This document shows, in pieces, positions 59,871 to 64,000 of a DNA stretch of 64,000 bases (position 1 is its first letter; every line of letters starts with the position of its first letter). A program made the translations under genes and the position numbers. The notes under the pieces were generated by a model. It did no database searches and was not told where the DNA came from. It saw only the letters and a list, made by a program, of their open reading frames with translations. Source of the DNA: Comamonadaceae bacterium (GTDB taxonomy: Bacteria > Pseudomonadota > Gammaproteobacteria > Burkholderiales > Burkholderiaceae_C). The stretch covers positions 1-64,000 of the forward strand of contig JAIXUC010000010.1 in NCBI GenBank assembly GCA_027483665.1, given 5' to 3'.

Positions 59871-60647
59871 ATGCGAATTCTTCTGGTCTCCGACCTGCAC
59901 TACACCTTGCCTCAGCTCGACTGGGTGGTGCGTGCCAGCCCAGGCTTCGATCTGGTCGTGGTCGCTGGCGACAGCCTGGACATCAGCTCAGCAGTTCCAC
60001 CGGACGTGCAGTCGGTGGTGCTGCTGCGTTACTTTCGACTCATCCAGGCGCAAACACGCCTGGTGGTCAGCTCCGGCAACCACGACCTGACGGGGCCAGA
60101 TGCCCATGGCGAGCAGTGCGCTGCCTGGCTGCACAGCGCTGCAGAAACAGGCCTTCATACCGATGGCCAATCGCTCGTGGTCGAAGACACGCTGGTCACC
60201 ATTTGCCCATGGTGGGACGGCCCGGTGGGTCAAGCCGCGCTGAGCCAGCAATTGATCACAGACGCCGCCCGGGTCAGCAGCGCAAGTGCCAGTCAGGGGG
60301 GCCCTTCGAGATGGCTGTGGGTTTATCACTGGCCGCCTTTGGGCTCACCCACTTGCTGGACTGGTCGCAGAGACTACGGGGACGCCGAGCTACCCGCATG
60401 GATTCGCCAGCACCAGCCCGATGTGGTGCTGACGGGGCATGTCCACGAGTCGCCCTACAAACCGGCCGGGCACTGGGCCGATCGCATCGGCAAAACTTGG
60501 GTGTTCAATGCAGGGCGCCAGATTGGACCAGTGCCTGCTTTCGTCGACATCGACTTGGCGGGGCAAGTGGCCTCTTGGCACTCGCTAATGGGCGAAGAGA
60601 CGCTGGAAATGTCAGCCGACAAGGCGCCCGAGCGCAGCGTTTTTTAG
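59871..60647 (+). CDS. Calcineurin-like metallophosphoesterase
   Basis: A 258-aa phosphoesterase with the five metal-binding blocks: LVSDLHYT (Asp, His), VVAGDSLD, SSGNHDLTG, a His in WVYHWPPLG and LTGHVHESPY. Substrate unknown (nucleotide, phosphodiester or protein). It follows the TPR-methyltransferase gene by 20 nt and is likely co-transcribed. Confidence 0.92.
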   Translation: MRILLVSDLHYTLPQLDWVVRASPGFDLVVVAGDSLDISSAVPPDVQSVVLLRYFRLIQAQTRLVVSSGNHDLTGPDAHGEQCAAWLHSAAETGLHTDGQSLVVEDTLVTICPWWDGPVGQAALSQQLITDAARVSSASASQGGPSRWLWVYHWPPLGSPTCWTGRRDYGDAELPAWIRQHQPDVVLTGHVHESPYKPAGHWADRIGKTWVFNAGRQIGPVPAFVDIDLAGQVASWHSLMGEETLEMSADKAPERSVF

Positions 60648-60660
60648 CTAAGTCTTGCGG

Positions 60661-61143
60661 TTAGTTATCCGGGTTGGGATCGCGGGCAGACCCCACCCGC
60701 GCTACCGGTGCCTGGCGCTGAGACAACTCGCCCAACACTTCAGCCACCATATCCATACCCGGCGCTTCGCCATACTGGTGGCGCAGGTCCGCGAGGTAGC
60801 GACTCATGAAGTTCACCCTCTCGGCTAGGCCGGCAGCCACCAGCCACATCACTTGCGGGTTGGCAGCCAAGAAAGCATGCCCGTCGGATGCGTGGTGCAT
60901 TTTGCTGGGCGAAGTGGCCAGCACCGTGGCGCCAACTGGCGAGCCCAAAAGCACGGACATTTCACCGATCACGGCACCTGGACGCGACACTTCGTTGACC
61001 ACCACCGAGCCCTTGCGTACCTGCAAAGAGCCAGACAACAAGATCCAGATCCCGCCGCCCTGACTGCCCTCGTGGACCACCACCTCACCGCGCCGGAAGG
61101 CCAGGGTCGGCAAATCTGCGCAAAGAGTCAGCAAGTTGACCAT
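60661..61143 (-). CDS. Cyclic-nucleotide-binding domain protein (no HTH)
   Basis: A 160-aa protein from ATG 61143 (MVNLLTLC). The cNMP-binding beta-barrel covers most of it (FRRGEVVVHEGSQGGGIWIL, GAVIGEMSVLLGSPVGATV with the phosphate-binding cassette position). The C-terminal helices lack a recognisable Crp HTH, so it is a stand-alone sensor domain rather than a transcription factor. The ligand is not known. Confidence 0.85.
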   Translation of the reverse strand: MVNLLTLCADLPTLAFRRGEVVVHEGSQGGGIWILLSGSLQVRKGSVVVNEVSRPGAVIGEMSVLLGSPVGATVLATSPSKMHHASDGHAFLAANPQVMWLVAAGLAERVNFMSRYLADLRHQYGEAPGMDMVAEVLGELSQRQAPVARVGSARDPNPDN

Positions 61144-61211
61144 GGCCAAGATGCTAAGCGAGATGCGGCGCTGCCCAAACCCATGGGCGCCGCAACCACT
61201 TGGCGAGCGCC

Positions 61212-61246
61212 AAAAAAAAACCTCGCTGAGCAAACCAGCGAGGTTT
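61212..61246 (-). terminator. tRNA-Val terminator (minus strand)
   Basis: On the minus strand AAACCTCGCTG-GTTTGCT-CAGCGAGGTTT followed by TTTTTT, an 11-bp perfect stem. It lies directly after the CCA end of the tRNA-Val fragment and is the original terminator of that tRNA. Confidence 0.85.
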
Positions 61247-61250
61247 CATT

Positions 61251-61296
61251 TGGTGGGTGATGCAGGGTTTGAACCTGCGACCCCTGCCGTGTGAAG
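61251..61296 (-). tRNA. tRNA-Val(CAC) 3' fragment (att site of an integrative element)
   Basis: Read on the minus strand: anticodon loop CTTCACAC, stem GGCAG, variable loop, T arm CGCAGGTTCAAACCCTGC, acceptor ATCACCC, A and CCA. The 5' half is absent; the sequence beyond the anticodon loop (CCCTCC) does not match a tRNA. This is what remains at the distal att site when an element integrates into a tRNA 3' end. The restored tRNA should lie beyond the right edge of the window. Confidence 0.8.
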
Positions 61297-61376
61297 GGAG
61301 GGTAACGGGATGGCTTAGGACGCCTCAGGACATCGTCTTCATTGGTAAATTGATCCCGTAGCGTCCAAAGATGTCC

Positions 61377-61406
61377 GGGTATGATTTTCATACTTTTTTC
61401 ATACCC
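61377..61406. promoter_or_regulatory. Inverted/direct repeats upstream of the integrase
   Basis: GGGTATGA ... TCATACCC form an 8-bp inverted repeat, and TATGA-TTT-TCATA is nested inside, so the half-site TCATA occurs three times in 30 nt. It ends 16 nt before the integrase ATG and may be the operator or an arm-type integrase site. Confidence 0.5.
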
Positions 61407-61421
61407 TGCTTTGAGGTAGCC

Positions 61422-62606
61422 ATGGGCACAATCAACTTGGGCAAGGTCGAATCGCGCAATCGTCTGGCGCCGCGACGTGATCCCTACTGGCAGCGGATCG
61501 AGGCCGGCTGCTTCATCGGCTTCCGCAGGATGACCGCCGACTCCGACGGAACATGGCTCGCCCGCAGCCGCGACGCCACCACCGACAAGCAGATACAGAG
61601 CCCCCTGGGCGATTTCAGTGACCACCCGGCACATGCACGATTCGACTTGGCGAACAAAGCAGCCAGGGACTGGTTCGCGCACCTGGGCCGAGGTGGCAAG
61701 GCGAAAGCGATCACAGTGAAGGTGGCCTGCGCGAACTACGTCAAGCACCTGGCAAGCGCGAACAAGGCGCAGGCCGCCCTGGATGCGAAGAAGCGCTTCG
61801 CCCGCTGGGTGGATGACCACATGATCGGCGGCATTACGCTTCAGAAGCTCAAGCCCAGTGACATTGACGGATGGCGAAAGGAACTGGCCGCGACACCCAC
61901 AGTTCCGCAGAACAAGAAAAGCGAGGGGCCGACAAGGGCGCGCAGCGCCAGCACACTCAACCGCGACATGACATCGCTGCGTGCGGCGCTGAACCTAGCC
62001 TTGGAAAGCGGCGACGCCACCAGCGATGCCGCCTGGAAGGTCAAGCTGCGGCCCGTAAAGGACGCCGACCGCCGCCGCGACGTGTACCTCGACCTGACCC
62101 AGCGCCGCGCATTGATCGCCAAGGCGCCGCCCGACCTGGCGGTGTTGTTGAGCGCCTTGTCATTGGTGCCCCTGCGCCCAGGCGCTATGGCGGCGCTGGT
62201 GGCCGGCAACTTCGACAAGCGGCTTTCCACGCTGACCATCGGCAAGGACAAGCACGGGCAGGATCGCAAGATCACGCTGCCGCCGGCCACCGCAGCCTTC
62301 TTCGCGGAACAATGCAAGGGGAAGCTTCCCACGGCGCCACTCCTGGCCCGGGCCGATGGCTCGGCGTGGAACAAGGATGCATGGAAGTACCCGGTCAAGG
62401 ACGCGGTGCTCGCGGCTGAGTTGCCGGCCGCCGCCACCGCCTACGCGCTGCGGCACTCCACCATCACCGACCTGATCGCCCTGCACAAACTCGACACGCT
62501 CACTGTGGCGCAGTTGTCGGGTACGAGCCTCCTGATGATCGAGAAGCACTATGGGCACCTGCTGCGAGAGCACGCGGCGAAGGCGCTAGCGTCGCTCACG
62601 CTGTAG
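61422..62606 (+). CDS. Tyrosine-family site-specific integrase
   Basis: DNA strand-exchange enzyme of 394 aa for an integrative element. Start ATG 61422 with GAGGTAG upstream. A SAM-like core-binding domain (about 85-190) precedes the catalytic domain; catalytic Arg is in [12 protein letters not shown], the RxxH-type block is [11 protein letters not shown] and the nucleophile Tyr is in IEKHYGHLL. It lies 125 nt from the tRNA-Val fragment and points into the element, as is usual for tRNA-targeting integrases. Confidence 0.93.
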   Translation: MGTINLGKVESRNRLAPRRDPYWQRIEAGCFIGFRRMTADSDGTWLARSRDATTDKQIQSPLGDFSDHPAHARFDLANKAARDWFAHLGRGGKAKAITVKVACANYVKHLASANKAQAALDAKKRFARWVDDHMIGGITLQKLKPSDIDGWRKELAATPTVPQNKKSEGPTRARSASTLNRDMTSLRAALNLALESGDATSDAAWKVKLRPVKDADRRRDVYLDLTQRRALIAKAPPDLAVLLSALSLVPLRPGAMAALVAGNFDKRLSTLTIGKDKHGQDRKITLPPATAAFFAEQCKGKLPTAPLLARADGSAWNKDAWKYPVKDAVLAAELPAAATAYALRHSTITDLIALHKLDTLTVAQLSGTSLLMIEKHYGHLLREHAAKALASLTL

Positions 62607-62632
62607 GCGGTGGGCGGCTCCTAGGTACGGTA

Positions 62633-62809
62633 CGCAGCCGATCTTGGGTGCGATGGATTCGATGGCCGCCCACAGCGAGGGGTACTTGCCTCGGTGCTCC
62701 TGAACCATGCGAACAGCGCGCTCGCAAACCTCAGGTGAAACCCCGTTTGACTTGTAAATGGCTAAGTCGTCAAAGGAAGTTGAGCCTCTTCAAAACCCGG
62801 GGCAGTTCA
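62633..62809 (-). pseudogene. IS3-family orfA remnant with left terminal repeat
   Basis: Minus-strand translation gives [20 protein letters not shown] then [20 protein letters not shown], the N-terminal HTH region of an IS3-type OrfA transposase. It stops matching after IGCVP, so the rest is deleted. The start codon is ATT rather than ATG. Upstream, TGAACTGCCCCGGGTTTTG (62809 downwards) looks like the IS left inverted repeat. The element is truncated and inactive. Confidence 0.7.
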
Positions 62810-62810
62810 G

Positions 62811-62930
62811 TGCAGCGTGTACAGCCTCGCGGACTACGAGCCACAGCGGCGAGAGATGTTGCAGTTCTGGGCGGATTACGTCGAGGAGCTTTTGAAGACC
62901 GGCAAGGTGATACTGCGAAGGGTGGCTTGA
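62811..62930 (+). pseudogene. C-terminal remnant of a second integrase
   Basis: The frame reads SVYSLADYEPQRREMLQFWA then DYVEELLKTGKVILRRVA and stops at 62930. This pattern (QRREMLQ-WADY-) matches the C-terminal tail of phage-type tyrosine integrases. The upstream part is replaced by the IS3 remnant, so an earlier integrase gene was cut by that insertion and then deleted. Confidence 0.55.
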
Positions 62931-63007
62931 CCGATGGCCACAGGATCTTCAAGCCAACTCAACTAGGGCCGCGTTTGACACGCGCGCGGGCGTAACCACT
63001 GCGGAAA

Positions 63008-63682
63008 ATGAGTGCGCAAATGCCAATTACCCAAGGCGCCGAACAGCCAATGATCGAAGACGAACTAGCAGCTCTTGAGGGTATCGACCTTTGGAGGCTG
63101 TGCGAGGAGCTAACCGTTGTGCAGGCGTCACTGCTCATAGTGGGATTAGACCCAGGTATCGACGCCGGCAATGTTGAAGAAAGGGAAATGCAGAACCGGC
63201 CCTCTGGATACGAAGCCGCGAAGCACGCGATCATGAGTGCACTCAGACGTAAAGCCATCGAAGGTAGCGTGACGCCTTACTATGAATACGACATCAACGG
63301 CAATGCAGTGGCTGCAGTCGCAGACTCCGTGGATGTACGTGCGTCAAGGGTCGATGTTCAATCACTGAAGTCTTGGATGAAGAGCCGCGGCGTCAAATCC
63401 GGCTTCTTCTTCCCCAATGGCACGAGCGCACCAGACTACTTGGATCCGGGCCATCCCAGATACGCCCCGAAACTCGCGGCAGCAGTCAGTGCGTGGTTGG
63501 CCGTGGATGACTCGAAGGGCAAGACGCCTAAGTCGGCTTTGATGAAGTGGCTCCGAGAGAACAGCGCAACCTTCGGACTTTCGGACGACGAGGGCAAGCC
63601 CAACGAGCTGGGCATAGAGGAGTGCGCCAAAGTGGCCAACTGGCAGCCCGGCGGCGGCGCGCCCAAGACGCCTGGGTCCTAA
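63008..63682 (+). CDS. Hypothetical protein of the integrative element
   Basis: A 224-aa protein from ATG 63008. The N-terminal half has DLWRLCEELTVVQASLLIVG and a region GYEAAKHAIMSALRRKAIEG; the C-terminal part ALMKWLRENSATFGLSDDEG resembles a conserved tail seen in proteins next to AlpA genes in proteobacterial islands. No catalytic motif is recognised. It lies between the integrase remnants and the AlpA-type gene. Confidence 0.75.
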   Translation: MSAQMPITQGAEQPMIEDELAALEGIDLWRLCEELTVVQASLLIVGLDPGIDAGNVEEREMQNRPSGYEAAKHAIMSALRRKAIEGSVTPYYEYDINGNAVAAVADSVDVRASRVDVQSLKSWMKSRGVKSGFFFPNGTSAPDYLDPGHPRYAPKLAAAVSAWLAVDDSKGKTPKSALMKWLRENSATFGLSDDEGKPNELGIEECAKVANWQPGGGAPKTPGS

Positions 63683-63695
63683 CCCACCCACCCCC

Positions 63696-63722
63696 AAAAC
63701 CCGCGTCCTGCCTGGGTTTTCA
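63696..63722 (+). terminator. Weak terminator-like hairpin after the element ORF
   Basis: AAAACCC-GCGTCCTGCCT-GGGTTTT, a 7-bp stem ending in T's, 14 nt after the stop at 63682. The remaining intergenic stretch to 63893 shows only a short inverted repeat CATGTTC/GAACATG (63853-63897) ahead of the AlpA start. Confidence 0.4.
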
Positions 63723-63893
63723 GCGCTAAGAACCGGCAAACCCTCCCACCTCATCCGACCCTTGCCCCCTACCTCGAGGTCTCATTTCGGGGGTGAGTTT
63801 CCTGAACTCGTGAGGCTATTCGAGCGCAGCCTGGGTCGATCTACTGCGCGGTCATGTTCCCGGGCAGGCCGGGGACGCCCACCGAAGGCGAAC

Positions 63894-64000
63894 ATGGCAA
63901 ACCAACTCCGCGCAGCACTGACCATCCTGCGCCGTAAGCAGATCGAAGCCGAGACCGGCTACTCCCGATCCACCCTCTACCTTCGAATCGCTCAGGGTCT
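63894..64000 (+). CDS. AlpA-type excisionase/transcriptional regulator (partial, runs off window)
   Basis: The first 35 codons read MANQLRAALTILRRKQIEAE then TGYSRSTLYLRIAQG. The helix KQIEAETGYSRSTLYLRIAQG is the AlpA/MerR-like HTH recognition pattern. AlpA proteins activate excision genes of islands, which agrees with the neighbouring integrase. The rest lies outside the window. Confidence 0.65.
   Translation, partial: MANQLRAALTILRRKQIEAETGYSRSTLYLRIAQG

Overview
The window looks like a chromosomal segment of a high-GC betaproteobacterium of the order Burkholderiales, most likely family Comamonadaceae. This rests on the overall gene repertoire: an aceE-aceF-lpd operon with lipoyl-bearing E3, a FixL/FixJ-type pair next to folD, a msrB-yciB-bolA-ppiC run, REP-like repeats typical of the group, and frequent GTG/TTG starts. 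It is an inference from protein character; no 16S gene is present.

Left end (1-8.3 kb): an accessory region beginning at an intact tRNA-Asn. A HipBA toxin-antitoxin pair sits between the tRNA and a 47-nt imperfect copy of its 3' half, so it looks like a mini-island. Next come a small antitoxin-like ORF, a D12-class adenine DNA methyltransferase, a ParB-domain gene interrupted by an in-frame TGA, a HEPN-motif protein, a LysR regulator and a NYN-domain RNase-like gene.

8.4-21.6 kb: a catabolic locus of two convergent operons. On the plus strand are a flavin-dependent monooxygenase, an aldo/keto reductase, a flavin reductase and a TauE-type exporter, controlled by a divergent GntR/UTRA regulator. 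On the minus strand are a sugar ABC transporter (SBP, two permeases, ATPase) and a GH31 glycosidase. The gene content matches oxidative desulfonation of sulfoquinovose (the sulfo-SMO type of pathway), but the GH31 appears to lack the sulfonate-binding R-x-x-W pair as I recall it for sulfoquinovosidases. An esterase and a Gfo/Idh/MocA oxidoreductase follow.

21.6-34 kb: a repeat-rich gap, a large FG-GAP/RTX-type protein, an ElaA-type acetyltransferase, a thioesterase, a thiolase and a FadB-type bifunctional beta-oxidation enzyme, then a branched-chain-type ABC transporter with a fused LivM-LivG protein and a LivF whose Walker A lysine is arginine.

34-61 kb: mainly core genes: selO, msrB, yciB, bolA, a PpiC isomerase, an NlpC/P60 hydrolase, the pyruvate dehydrogenase operon with an embedded HslV-like gene, a divergent two-component system, folD, prlC, rpiA, pyrD, a c-di-GMP gene pair (GGDEF/EAL plus HD-GYP), a TPR-methyltransferase, a metallophosphoesterase and a cyclic-nucleotide-binding protein.

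Right end (61.2-64 kb): one edge of an integrative element at tRNA-Val(CAC). It shows the tRNA 3' fragment with its original terminator, a tyrosine integrase, an IS3-type orfA remnant, a second integrase remnant, an unknown ORF and the start of an AlpA-type regulator cut by the window edge.
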